The notes under the pieces are model-generated. The model was not told where the DNA came from. It saw only the letters and a list, made by a program, of their open reading frames with translations, and ran no database searches. Positions 50,902 through 60,173 of a stretch of 64,000 nucleotides of DNA are shown one piece after another. The stretch is from positions 37,432-101,431 of the forward strand of contig NZ_CP032824.1 of NCBI RefSeq assembly GCF_003660105.1. The letters run 5' to 3'. The translations under genes were made by a program, and so were the position numbers. Source of the stretch: Aliarcobacter cryaerophilus ATCC 43158. GTDB taxonomy: Bacteria > Campylobacterota > Campylobacteria > Campylobacterales > Arcobacteraceae. Within the stretch, counting starts at the first letter, position 1; each line of letters begins with the position of its first letter.

Positions 50902-51765
50902 TTAAAACCCTTCAGTTATGTCATATTCATAATTTATATTTGCTTTTACATTTTTCATAGTAGAAGCACCAGTTGCTTTTTGATTATATCTAAAAGACCA
51001 ATTTTGTTTTACTTTTAAAGCATTACTAACATTTATATTATATCCACTACCTTCTACAGTAGCTGTATGCCAAATATTATTCTCATTTGAAGATATTTTA
51101 TGAAGTATTCCACCTTTACTTGGAGATATCGTACCAGATGTTGTTATTGATTTCACAATAGCTCCAACAGGAATAGTTGATTTATTTGTCAAATCCATAG
51201 TAATAATTGAAGAATCAACACCATTTGGATTTGTTAATATATTTGGATTCCCAGGATTTGAAGATATTCCTGTAAAATCAAATGTTCCATTAGCTGAAGA
51301 AATTCTATCTTCCATTGCTATAGAAAAAAACATAGGACCTACAAAGTTTCCTCTATTAACTTTTATATAAAAAGTTTGCCCTTGTGAACTTGCATTTACA
51401 TTTGCAAATATGAATGCTAAAGGTGAAGTGGGATTTTTGATATTAAATACAGTAGGTGGTATTTGAACCTGATTACTATCAAAAATTTGAAGATTCATAC
51501 CAGAACCTATATAATCCGAATTTACACTAAGCCTAACATATAATCTATCACCAGCATTTCCTCTAAAAGAATAATAAGCATCCTTTTTATCCTCTGCCAA
51601 AACGGTAGCTCCAGAAGAGTGATATTGCCAATATCCAAAAGAATAAGCAGTAGAAAAACTATCATTACCCTGAATTACTGCAAATGCACTTGTACTACCA
51701 AATAAACCTACAAAAAACATTACTAAAATGAATTTTAGTGATTGTTTAAAACTATTTTTTAACAT
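50902..51765 (-). CDS. Secreted protein with PPC-like domain (module 3 of three)
   Basis: 287 residues with a signal peptide (FILVMFFVGLFGSTSAFA). Residues about 30-150 look like a bacterial pre-peptidase C-terminal (PPC) beta domain: NDSFSTAYSFG, then DAYYSFRGNAGDRLYVRLSV and FYIKVNRG. The rest (SGTISPSKGGILHKISS) is a second beta domain of proprotein-convertase-P-like look. PPC domains are found on secreted enzymes and are often removed after T2SS export. No enzyme domain is present. The CACAAGGAG site resembles those of the other two secreted genes. Confidence 0.68.
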   Translation of the reverse strand: MLKNSFKQSLKFILVMFFVGLFGSTSAFAVIQGNDSFSTAYSFGYWQYHSSGATVLAEDKKDAYYSFRGNAGDRLYVRLSVNSDYIGSGMNLQIFDSNQVQIPPTVFNIKNPTSPLAFIFANVNASSQGQTFYIKVNRGNFVGPMFFSIAMEDRISSANGTFDFTGISSNPGNPNILTNPNGVDSSIITMDLTNKSTIPVGAIVKSITTSGTISPSKGGILHKISSNENNIWHTATVEGSGYNINVSNALKVKQNWSFRYNQKATGASTMKNVKANINYEYDITEGF

Positions 51766-51885
51766 AATATTATGTCTCCTTGTGTATAAGATGATTAATT
51801 CTATGATTGTTAAAGTTAAATAAAGTTTAAAAGATTATAATTAAACTAATATTAAGAAAAGTTAGTAATAAAGAAGGGGATTCTT

Positions 51886-53259
51886 ATGAATATAAATACT
51901 AATATACAATCGTTTAGTTCACAAAGTGGAATAAAAGTAACACAAAATGGAATTTCTAATCAAAGTATAGATAAAAGCAAAAATAGTGAAGCTGTAAATA
52001 TAAATATAGACTCAAAGACACTAGATACTTTAAATCTATTATCATCATTAGGTGAAGAAACTATTTTAAAAGCTTACGATAATAGTTATATCAATAAAGA
52101 TGGAGAAGCTATTACAAAACGATTAAATGAACACTATAAAAAAACAAATGAAGAAAATAAAAGATTTCCAGACCCTTCAATCCATATTTGGAATAAATAT
52201 CATAACCCAGATTATCAATATTATGCCAAGCAAATGGATAAAGTTGAAAGAGATACTGCCTACAATCAAGAGATAAGTTACCTAAAAAGAGGCTATCTAC
52301 AAGAACCTGCTCATACAGATTTTATTTTAAAAGATATGAAAGTCGTAAATGGAATTGTAGATGAAGTAGAAAAAAAAGCTTATTATAGAGAAGCTGTAAA
52401 TACTCAATTTCAACAACTTTTAGATAAATACAGTATCTCTGTTCCAAAAGATACAAACTTAACTTTTACTATAGACCCTTATGATTATAAAGTAAGTGTT
52501 AGCGGAATTGATGATAAAAATCTATCTAGTTTGATAGAAGATGTTTTAAATACAGCAAGTAATTCTAAAGAGTTGTTTTCTCATATTTATAATAGTACTT
52601 TAGATAATAATTCTCAAGTAAGCAAAGAAAAATCTGATAAAAAAACATTATTTCATGAAATAAAAAATAGAACTGGATATGACCTAAGAGATTTAGAAAA
52701 TATAGATGGTAAATTTTTAACAAAAGATGGTACAGATATTTTAGAATTATATAAAACAGGTGTAATAAATAGTAAAAATATTCCTGAAGAGTATAAAGGA
52801 ATGGTTTTTGAACTATATAGTGGAAAATTAACAGAATTAGCAAAAAAAGGATTTGAAAATGTACCTGATTTAGTTTTATCTATAGATTATAAAAACGGAA
52901 GTTTTTATGATGTAGGACAGAGTGAAAACTTTGGAATAGGAAAAACAAAATGGATAGATGAACTAAAAGCTTCAAAATCACAAACATTTGGAGAAGCTTT
53001 TAAAGATTATAGAAAAGATAATATAAATATGGAAGATAAGCAAAATATTATCAAAGATGCACTAAATCTAAAAGAGTTTAGTTTTAAAGGAATAAAATCT
53101 GAAGCAGATAGTTTACTTGAAAAATATGGCTCAAAAGATATGGAATTAATCAAACTTTTACTTATGCAAAAATATCTTATGGGGAAAGAGGATAGTGAGT
53201 CAGATAAGGAGTTTTATAAACTTTTAAAAGAGTGGGAAGAGAGTAAAACTCAAGATTAA
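51886..53259 (+). CDS. Hypothetical protein, similar in style to 47533 and 49413
   Basis: 457 residues, no signal or membrane helix. The N-terminus (NINTNIQSFSSQSGIKVTQNG) is Ser/Asn/Gln-rich like the starts of the two paralogues, and helical acid-base-rich segments follow. A TKDGTDILELYKTGVINSKNI segment may bind metal. No family is recognised. It diverges from the PPC-protein gene by 120 bases, the same arrangement as in the other two modules. Confidence 0.6.
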   Translation: MNINTNIQSFSSQSGIKVTQNGISNQSIDKSKNSEAVNINIDSKTLDTLNLLSSLGEETILKAYDNSYINKDGEAITKRLNEHYKKTNEENKRFPDPSIHIWNKYHNPDYQYYAKQMDKVERDTAYNQEISYLKRGYLQEPAHTDFILKDMKVVNGIVDEVEKKAYYREAVNTQFQQLLDKYSISVPKDTNLTFTIDPYDYKVSVSGIDDKNLSSLIEDVLNTASNSKELFSHIYNSTLDNNSQVSKEKSDKKTLFHEIKNRTGYDLRDLENIDGKFLTKDGTDILELYKTGVINSKNIPEEYKGMVFELYSGKLTELAKKGFENVPDLVLSIDYKNGSFYDVGQSENFGIGKTKWIDELKASKSQTFGEAFKDYRKDNINMEDKQNIIKDALNLKEFSFKGIKSEADSLLEKYGSKDMELIKLLLMQKYLMGKEDSESDKEFYKLLKEWEESKTQD

Positions 53260-53687
53260 GGATATTTGAATTTATAAGATTTAAGCTAATATTGTTATAA
53301 TTTTTTAAGGATAAATAAATCTTCAATTGGTTACAATACACTAATTTTAATTTTTTACTTAATTAACTTTTAGAATTGTTTCTTAAAAGTTTGGCTCCTT
53401 CATACAAAGTTCTAACAGGATGTTAGACGCGATATCGTATTTAATTATCAAGTATATCATACTTGTGTAATTGGTCAATTTCATTTATTAAATAATCCCC
53501 CCCCCCCTTTTTTTATTTTATATTTATTTCTCTCTTATTGCATATTTTTTATTAATAGCACAAAATCATATATTACCTACCTTAAATACTATCGAATGAT
53601 TGTGAGCACTTCAATTCAAAGGCTACGGCTTTTTCTGTCAAATTCAAGAAACGAATTAAACAATTTCTATCTCTTAAGGAGAATAAA
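53260..53687. other. Non-coding region with a C11 tract
   Basis: About 430 bases without a gene. It contains GTTAGACGCG near 53424, a short TCTAAC-GTTAGA dyad, and an uninterrupted C11 followed by T7 at 53497-53514. It ends with the ribosome-binding site AAGGAGAATAAA of the next gene. Confidence 0.6.
53497..53507 (+). repeat. Poly-C tract (C11) upstream of 53688
   Basis: Eleven C residues in a genome of about 25 percent G+C are far beyond chance. Campylobacterota use G/C tracts for slipped-strand phase variation. Here the tract is about 180 bases upstream of the ATG at 53688, so it could change promoter spacing; it is not in a coding frame. Confidence 0.75.
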
Positions 53688-54335
53688 ATGAATTCAAAAG
53701 AAATTGCTATCCATTATATTGGTCAAAAAATTAAAAATCCAAAAGATATTTTTGAAAATGAAGAATTATTTCAAGATATTATGTTTTGGTCACGTGAGAG
53801 TGCAAAAGAACTTTTAAATACTAAAAATAATAAAAGATTCCTAGTAAATTACATTGATGATGTTGGGTCAATTGTAGATGAGTATATGACAATTAGAAGA
53901 TTAAAAATGTATCATAATAGATTTGAAAAAAAGAATAAATATTGCTTAGATCAAAATTCTAGTGAAAAAATCATCAGTTTTATTATTAGTAGATGGCTAA
54001 ATGTATTTTACAATTTAACATCCAACCCTAAATATAAGGACTTTATCGATATATCATGCATCAGGATACCATTTGATGAAACTATTACATACCATACATT
54101 AAATAAAAATGATAAGGATAAGGAATTAGATAAAAGACTCATAAAAAAAGCCCTAAAAAAGATATGGGAAGAAAACTATATTTCTGATAATAACTTTAGT
54201 TTTGATGATTTTAACTATTTATGTAAAAAATACAACTTCAAAATTTCAGAAGTTTTAGATTATAACCAATATATTGATTATAAAATTGCAAATAAAAAAA
54301 ATATTTTGAAACTTTCTTTTAAGGCTTTAAAATGA
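53688..54335 (+). CDS. Hypothetical protein
   Basis: 215 residues, soluble, helical and rich in Lys and Asn (NSKEIAIHYIGQKIKNPKDI start). No family is recognised. The stop overlaps the ATG of a short frame at 54332 (ATGA). A strong ribosome-binding site precedes it. The neighbouring break at about 54435 suggests that it belongs to a longer operon cut short by recombination. Confidence 0.6.
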   Translation: MNSKEIAIHYIGQKIKNPKDIFENEELFQDIMFWSRESAKELLNTKNNKRFLVNYIDDVGSIVDEYMTIRRLKMYHNRFEKKNKYCLDQNSSEKIISFIISRWLNVFYNLTSNPKYKDFIDISCIRIPFDETITYHTLNKNDKDKELDKRLIKKALKKIWEENYISDNNFSFDDFNYLCKKYNFKISEVLDYNQYIDYKIANKKNILKLSFKALK

Positions 54336-54436
54336 ATCAATTAGAATACTGTGAAATTAAAAATTTACTTTTAGAGCAAAGAGAATATTTAGAAATAATA
54401 AAATTTCTAATACCTGAAAATTTTGAAATGTGCTAA
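54332..54436 (+). pseudogene. Truncated gene coupled to 53688-54335
   Basis: The ATG overlaps the previous stop and the frame reads NQLEYCEIKNLLLEQREYLEII before ending after 34 residues at the edge of the receptor fragment on the other strand. The close coupling suggests a real second gene of which only the start is left. Confidence 0.5.
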
Positions 54437-54814
54437 TTTATTTGTAATTCTTACTCCATCAAAAAGTATTGGAACTCCTGAAAATCCTCTCATTGATATA
54501 TCATTTGTTCTGCCATGATTATCTCCAGTATAAACTGTGTTTGATGACATTTCTATAATATCTTCAACATTTTGAAGCGCAGCTTCTTCTATAAACGATT
54601 TATTGAATGTTTGTATTGATTTTGCAGTATCATTTTTTGATATTTGAGTTCTGTTTAATTGAGGCTTAGCTTCATTTTGATATTTTGAATAAGCTACTTC
54701 ATTTACTGTTATTTCTTCTAGCTTTGTAATATCTTCTCCAAACAATGAAGAACCCGATATTAAAAGCATACAAAAATTAATTGATATTTTTTTATTAAAA
54801 AAATTATCTTTCAT
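54407..54814 (-). pseudogene. Truncated TonB-dependent receptor (plug only)
   Basis: The frame starts with a signal peptide (SINFCMLLISGSSLFG) and a TonB-box region (ITKLEEITVNEVAY), then the plug domain (RTQISKNDTAKSIQTFNKSFIEEAALQNVEDIIE and GRTNDISMRGFSGVPILFDGVRI). It is cut at about residue 125 of an expected 650 or more; the last nine residues come from the neighbouring gene's antisense strand. The beta-barrel is missing, so it cannot work. The plug resembles siderophore receptors, which agrees with its AraC-type neighbour. Confidence 0.85.
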
Positions 54815-54850
54815 TACGACTCCTATTAAATTTTAGGAATAGTATATAAT

Positions 54851-54867
54851 TTGATATTAATTATCAA
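54851..54867. promoter_or_regulatory. Fur-box-like dyad upstream of the receptor fragment
   Basis: TTGATATTAATTATCAA has arms TTGATA and TATCAA with a 5-base centre, 37 bases before the receptor ATG. This resembles Fur sites (GATAATnATTATC-type). Iron-controlled expression would fit a siderophore receptor. Confidence 0.5.
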
Positions 54868-54915
54868 TAATAAAATGTTGCTATAGGGAAAAATTATGCT
54901 AATAAAAGGAAAATA

Positions 54916-55887
54916 CTAGTATTTAAATTGTTTTTTGTACTGAATAGGTGAAATCTTAAAATAATTAATAAAAAGCTTACTAAAATATCCTGAGTTCTTA
55001 TAACCAACCTTTCTAGCAACTTCATTTACATTAAATTCATCTTTTAACAATTCTTTTGCTACTTCTAACCTTCTTTTTTGTAGCATTTCTAAAATAGTCA
55101 TATTATAAAATTCTTTAAAATCTTTTTTTAAATAACATTCGTTTATTGCAGATTTGTAAGCAATATTTTTTATAGATAAATTTGAGCTATATTCTTGCAT
55201 AATAATTTCTTTTGCCCTTTCCAAAGAAGAAGCTCTACTTTTAGTATTAGTTGATTTATTTAAAGATTTTGAAATTTTTTGTATGGTGTAATGAATTAAA
55301 TCAGTAGTTTTAGATTCTAAATATATTGTTTTTAAAATATTTTTAAATGAATCTTTATCTTTAAAATAATTAATTATTTCATGTTGCAAAGTATCAATTT
55401 GCAAAGTATCAAAAATAGAATAGCTTTTTTTATGTGCTTCTTTCATATAACTCTTTATATTATCAATAGGTGAAGTGATTTCTAAGAAAAGCTCTTCTTT
55501 CATTCCGATTGAAAATGTTATAAGTTTTTTATTTTTTTTTAAAGGAACTTCGACATAAAAATTATTTGATGATAAGCCTAAAAGTAAAGATTCTTTTTTC
55601 AAAGTATGTTTTTCAGAATTTCTATATAAAAAATTAATATCATCACCCAAATTAAATATTAAACTTCCTCCTGAAACATTACTCTCTTCTACAAGTAATA
55701 AATCTTTATTCGTAGTAAAATTTCTAATATAAACAGCTATACCATTTCCTAAATCATAAAAGATTGTATATCCGTTACCATATTCTTTTTTTATTGTAGA
55801 TATAAAAATCTCTCTAGAAAATGGATTACTTATCATTTTATTTACTTCTATCAAATCAAAATAATTTATCTTTTCAATTTTTTGCAT
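54916..55887 (-). CDS. AraC-family regulator (PchR-like)
   Basis: 323 residues: an N-terminal ligand-binding part (residues 1-205) and a C-terminal AraC double helix-turn-helix (YSSNLSIKNIAYKSAINECYLKKDFKEFYN, then FNVNEVARKVGYKNSGYFSKLFINYFKISPIQYKK). The pattern of the second helix-turn-helix is complete. Beside a TonB receptor such proteins are usually siderophore-sensing activators (PchR type). With the receptor truncated it may have no target here. Confidence 0.85.
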   Translation of the reverse strand: MQKIEKINYFDLIEVNKMISNPFSREIFISTIKKEYGNGYTIFYDLGNGIAVYIRNFTTNKDLLLVEESNVSGGSLIFNLGDDINFLYRNSEKHTLKKESLLLGLSSNNFYVEVPLKKNKKLITFSIGMKEELFLEITSPIDNIKSYMKEAHKKSYSIFDTLQIDTLQHEIINYFKDKDSFKNILKTIYLESKTTDLIHYTIQKISKSLNKSTNTKSRASSLERAKEIIMQEYSSNLSIKNIAYKSAINECYLKKDFKEFYNMTILEMLQKRRLEVAKELLKDEFNVNEVARKVGYKNSGYFSKLFINYFKISPIQYKKQFKY

Positions 55888-55902
55888 AAAAGTTAATTCT
55901 CC

Positions 55903-57228
55903 TTATTCAAATTCAATAATTGTTGGTTCATTATTAACTCTATTTAAAAATCTTGCTGATTTTCCTTCAAAAGAAACTTTTGCAACCCCTACTCTACCAT
56001 CTCTATTTTTTAAAACTAAGATTTCCGCATCCTCTACACTATCATAATTTAACATAGTAAGTTTATCTTTGTTTTTTTTATAATATGAATCTCTGTAAAG
56101 ACCTAATACTATATCAGCATCTTCTTCTATATTGCCAGAATTCTTTAAATCACTTAACATTGGTCTTTTATTTTCTCTTGATTCTAATGATCTATTTAAC
56201 TGTTGAAGTAAAAATACTCTAATATTATAATCTCTAGCAATCTTTTTTAGCATAGCACTAATATGCCCTATTTCTATATCTTCTCTTGTTTTACCAAGTA
56301 ATTGAATTTTTCCTGTATGATCAACAAAAATATTTTTTATATTAGGATTTTTTCTTAGAGTTGCTTTTATTCTATTTTGTAATTCTAAAATTGTTGGATA
56401 TGCTTTATCATGAATTATTAAATTTGAATTTTCAAAAAATTCTATAGCTGCATTAAAATTATCTTTGTTTTTTACTAATCCTCTTTTTAAGTCTGTTAAA
56501 CTCTCTTGAGATCTTGCAGCGATCAATCTACTAACTATTTTTTTTCTAGGCATCTCTAAACTCTCTATTAAAACTCCCCTACCCTCTTCTAAAGCTTTTA
56601 TTGCAATATTTGAAATTATACTAGTTTTACCCATCGAAGGCCTTGCAGCAATTACAATTAAATCACCATCTTCAAATGCCCCTATAATATTATCTAAAGC
56701 TTCAAGTCCACTACTTTGACCTAATATTTTTGCTCCACCATCTAATGCCTTTTGCATATCAGCTTTAAATTCTTTTATCGTATCTCTAATTGTAGGTATT
56801 TGTTGTAGAGTCTCATTTTCAATGTTTTCAATATTAACTTGAATATTAGTAATTATATCTTGACTATTTTTGTCATTACTTACATTAAATATAATATTTT
56901 TTGAAAGTTGCTCTAATTTTCTCAGTTTTGAGCTCTCTTTAATCTCAAGACAATAAGCTTCTGTATTAACAATAGGTTTTGCACTAAGTATCTCTATTAA
57001 TACATTATCATTAAAGTCTTCTTTAGGCACCCTATTTCTAATGAAATCTTCATCTATTGGTAAACCTTCATCATGTAAAGCTAACATAACTTGATATATA
57101 TCTTGATGAGCCTTTAAGTAAAAATCATCTTTTTTTAATATTAAAGAAACTTCAAAAATTTGCTCATAATCAAAGAATATAGAACTTAAAACTAATCTTT
57201 CAATATTTAATATATTTATAAAATTCAA
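55903..57228 (-). CDS. dnaB: DnaB-like replicative helicase, plasmid-encoded
   Basis: The 441-residue product has the DnaB N-terminal domain (LVLSSIFFDYEQIFEVSLIL and FNDNVLIEIL) and the RecA-like helicase part with Walker A ARPSMGKTS (about residue 200), IFVDHTGKIQLLG (where chromosomal DnaB has DYLQL) and LQQLNRSLESRENKRPMLSDLKNSGNIEEDAD. It unwinds DNA at the replication fork. A plasmid-borne helicase next to the initiator suggests partly self-supplied replication. It is 14 bases behind the rep gene. Confidence 0.9.
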   Translation of the reverse strand: MNFINILNIERLVLSSIFFDYEQIFEVSLILKKDDFYLKAHQDIYQVMLALHDEGLPIDEDFIRNRVPKEDFNDNVLIEILSAKPIVNTEAYCLEIKESSKLRKLEQLSKNIIFNVSNDKNSQDIITNIQVNIENIENETLQQIPTIRDTIKEFKADMQKALDGGAKILGQSSGLEALDNIIGAFEDGDLIVIAARPSMGKTSIISNIAIKALEEGRGVLIESLEMPRKKIVSRLIAARSQESLTDLKRGLVKNKDNFNAAIEFFENSNLIIHDKAYPTILELQNRIKATLRKNPNIKNIFVDHTGKIQLLGKTREDIEIGHISAMLKKIARDYNIRVFLLQQLNRSLESRENKRPMLSDLKNSGNIEEDADIVLGLYRDSYYKKNKDKLTMLNYDSVEDAEILVLKNRDGRVGVAKVSFEGKSARFLNRVNNEPTIIEFE

Positions 57229-57242
57229 AGTATCCCCTATTT

Positions 57243-58751
57243 TTATTCGTTATGTAACGAGTAATCTTTTTCAACACTATTTTCTTCAATAAAAAGCTTA
57301 ATTTGCTCAAATGTTAATAGTGTTTTTGATTTCTCTACATCTTGTGTTGGGTCTTCTAAATTATTAATATGCAGTCTATATTTAATAACCCCTTTACTAT
57401 CTGTCTCTTCTTTAATATCTGTTACAATATATTTTATAATCTCTTTATTTCCAAAAGAATCATTTTTAGTAATAAATATTATCTTATTTATAAACTGTTC
57501 AATTAAATTGACAGGCTCTTTTTTGATAACTTTACCAACTTTATCTCTATTTTTATATAGATATTTCCAAATTTCTAAGCTCTCTTCTTTTGATATGATT
57601 TTTTTAGCTGTTGTATCATATAGGTAACTACTCTCTTCATCAACTTTTATAATAACTTCTTCATCAAAACCTGGCATATAATTACCAAGATCTTTTCCTC
57701 TATATTTTTCTATAACTTTTGTTTTAAATGATTTAAAATCATTTACTGCAGTTAATCTTCCAATTTCATCTAATTGTATTTCACTCGTTTTTTTCTTAGC
57801 AAAATCATCTGGTAGTAATTTCTTAAGCTGTTGCTCTAACTTTTCTTTACTTTCACTTACAATATTTGTACGATTATTAGAGTACTGTTCTTTTAAAACT
57901 ATTAATAAATTATCTATATTAATATCTTCGATAGTATAATATTTACCTAAATAATTGCACTCTTTTCCATATAAATGAGAATATGCCATATTTTCACTAA
58001 TAGCACCTTCAAGTATAGCATCGCTTTTAATTCTAGTTACATGAAAAATAATATATTCAACTTTAGGTCCTATTTTTTCTTCACTATATTTTAAATATAA
58101 AGTGTTTGAGCTAGAATTAATTTCATCAATTATAACTTCAATCACATCTTTTTTAAAGTTTGTGTATCTTATATATTTATTTTTTAAATCTAAAATATCT
58201 TTTATAGTATCAACTTTTAATTTAACAACATTTAAAGAATTTGATTTAAAATATTCATATAATTTTAAAGTATGTTTATATTTAAAATTAACAATATCGA
58301 TTAAATCGTACATAAAAAAATTCTTTTTAAGATTTATTAAATATTCACCCATATCATCATTAAAATTAATTAATATCTTTTTTGAATACTTATCAAATCT
58401 AAAATCATTTCTTATAAGCCCTACTTCTCTAAAGCTATCATTCTCTTCAAATGTAATATATATATTGGCTAATCTTTTTAAAGACTTTTTTGTTTCACTA
58501 TATAAATGCTTTTCATTTATATTTAAATGTCTTATCTCATCTGTTGTAATCTCATAAAAATCTTGAAATAAAGAATCTTTACTATCTACTTTTGAAATAA
58601 TTAATTTAAAGATTTTCAAATCATTAACAGTAAATGGAGACACATCACCTTTAATAAATTTATTAAGTTGTACAACTTTTCTATTTTTAAAAAGTCTTTT
58701 TTGTTCCTCTGCAATCAATTGCTGCTTAGTCATCAAACTATCTTTTTTCAT
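57243..58751 (-). CDS. Plasmid replication initiator (Rep_3/RepB type)
   Basis: I take the ATG at 58751 behind AGAAGAGAAAAG; the frame is open 13 codons further. The product has about 502 residues with the two winged-helix domains of Rep_3 initiators: VVQLNKFIKGDVSPFTVNDLKIFKLII, KHTLKLYEYFKSNS and FKKDVIEVIIDEINSSSNTLYLKYSEEK. The C-terminal 250 residues are of unknown role. It reads away from the 228-bp repeats and iterons, the usual layout of an iteron-controlled origin. Its last codons lie in a copy of the partition-type palindrome. Confidence 0.82.
   Translation of the reverse strand: MKKDSLMTKQQLIAEEQKRLFKNRKVVQLNKFIKGDVSPFTVNDLKIFKLIISKVDSKDSLFQDFYEITTDEIRHLNINEKHLYSETKKSLKRLANIYITFEENDSFREVGLIRNDFRFDKYSKKILINFNDDMGEYLINLKKNFFMYDLIDIVNFKYKHTLKLYEYFKSNSLNVVKLKVDTIKDILDLKNKYIRYTNFKKDVIEVIIDEINSSSNTLYLKYSEEKIGPKVEYIIFHVTRIKSDAILEGAISENMAYSHLYGKECNYLGKYYTIEDINIDNLLIVLKEQYSNNRTNIVSESKEKLEQQLKKLLPDDFAKKKTSEIQLDEIGRLTAVNDFKSFKTKVIEKYRGKDLGNYMPGFDEEVIIKVDEESSYLYDTTAKKIISKEESLEIWKYLYKNRDKVGKVIKKEPVNLIEQFINKIIFITKNDSFGNKEIIKYIVTDIKEETDSKGVIKYRLHINNLEDPTQDVEKSKTLLTFEQIKLFIEENSVEKDYSLHNE
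57245..57265. promoter_or_regulatory. Palindromic site P1 (parS/ParB-operator-like) inside the rep 3' end
   Basis: ATTCGTTATGTAACGAGTAAT contains TCGTTA-TG-TAACGA, a perfect dyad of 6-bp arms. It forms the last seven codons and stop of rep. The same 20 bases occur twice near parA. Placed in front of dnaB, it may regulate dnaB or serve as a partition site. Confidence 0.75.
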
Positions 58752-58795
58752 CTTTTCTCTTCTTAAATAAAAGTTCTTGTATATTATCATATATT

Positions 58796-60060
58796 ACTTA
58801 AATTTCTCAAAAGTTATGCTATTGGCTTTAAAATTTCTCATAAAGCTAGTTTTTAACATGTTTGTTCTCATTTCTTATGTCTATTCATACCTTTGACATA
58901 TAAATTGAGAAAAACTATTCATTATCTCTATATTACTGCTATTTTGTCTAAAAATTCTCTTTTTATATGTTATATCTATAATTTACTTGTTGTTATTTTC
59001 AATTACTTACCGCAAAGTAGGGCATTTGCATATTCTATTCATATCTTTATAACTTCTATACCTTTGATTATATAGGATATTTAACTATAAAGTTCTCATT
59101 TCTTATGTCTATTCATACCTTTGACATATAAATTGAGAAAAACTATTCATTATCTCTATATTACTGCTATTTTGTCTAAAAATTCTCTTTTTATATGTTA
59201 TATCTATAATTTACTTGTTGTTATTTTCAATTACTTACCGCAAAGTAGGGCATTTGCATATTCTATTCATATCTTTATAACTTCTATACCTTTGATTATA
59301 TAGGATATTTAACTATAAAGTTCTCATTTCTTATGTCTATTCATACCTTTGACATATAAATTGAGAAAAACTATTCATTATCTCTATATTACTGCTATTT
59401 TGTCTAAAAATTCTCTTTTTATATGTTATATCTATAATTTACTTGTTGTTATTTTCAATTACTTACCGCAAAGTAGGGCATTTGCATATTCTATTCATAT
59501 CTTTATAACTTCTATACCTTTGATTATATAGGATATTTAACTATAAAGTTCTCATTTCTTATGTCTATTCATACCTTTGACATATAAATTGAGAAAAACT
59601 ATTCATTATCTCTATATTACTGCTATTTTGTCTAAAAATTCTCTTTTTATATGTTATATCTATAATTTACTTGTTGTTATTTTCAATTACTTACCGCAAA
59701 GTAGGGCATTTGCATATTCTATTCATATCTTTATAACTTCTATACCTTTGATTATATAGGATATTTAACTATAAAGTTCTCATTTCTTATGTCTATTCAT
59801 ACCTTTGACATATAAATTGAGAAAAACTATTCATTATCTCTATATTACTGCTATTTTGTCTAAAAATTCTCTTTTTATATGTTATATCTCCATCAATAAT
59901 ATATGGCTATTTCAAAGATATAAAGTAAGATAAATTAAATAAATAAAAAAGTAGTTATATTTCTCATTATATATGTTATATCATATACTTTGAGATTCAA
60001 TATTTCTCTATTTTTAAGTCATAACATCTCAAATGAGGTGTTATATTTCTCATTTCATAT
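58796..60060. other. Putative replication origin (oriV) with iterons
   Basis: The region holds many copies of a word near TTCTCATTTCATATGT (for example near 58803, 58836, twice per 228-bp unit, and near 59962, 60000 and 60045). Repeated words of this kind upstream of a Rep_3 gene are the mark of an iteron origin. The sequence is very AT-rich, as needed for melting. The central 1 kb is the tandem array annotated separately. Confidence 0.75.
58864..59889. repeat. Tandem array of a 228-bp unit, 4.5 copies
   Basis: The unit beginning GTTCTCATTTCTTATGTC starts at 58864, 59092, 59320, 59548 and 59776. The first four copies are complete and look identical base for base; the fifth breaks off at 59889. 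Each unit has two iteron-like words and a short open frame of 60 codons that is only a by-product. Identity of copies points to recent amplification or active homogenisation. Confidence 0.95.
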
Positions 60061-60141
60061 GCAGCTAATGCTATTCAAACGGCTATTTCTTCGTGCTTTA
60101 CGGAGTTCTTATAAACTTTAATAAAAATACTTATAAAAAGA

Positions 60142-60173
60142 AATAAACTCTCTTAAAGAAAAGAGAGTTTATT
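60142..60173. terminator. Terminator behind parB
   Basis: AATAAACTCTCTT and AAGAGAGTTTATT are perfect 13-bp arms with a 6-base loop. The parB stop codon lies in the right arm. Confidence 0.75.

Noticed and set aside
53418..53433. Lone attC site
   Set aside because: GTTAGACGCG has the right core and TCTAAC precedes it, but they are only five bases apart and no 60-70 bp stem-loop could be found.
58893..59759. Four identical 60-residue frames
   Set aside because: They arise only because the 228-bp unit has an open frame; no ribosome-binding site and no protein-like pattern.
58864..59889. CRISPR array
   Set aside because: The repeats are 228 bp, adjoin directly and have no unique spacers; no cas gene is near.
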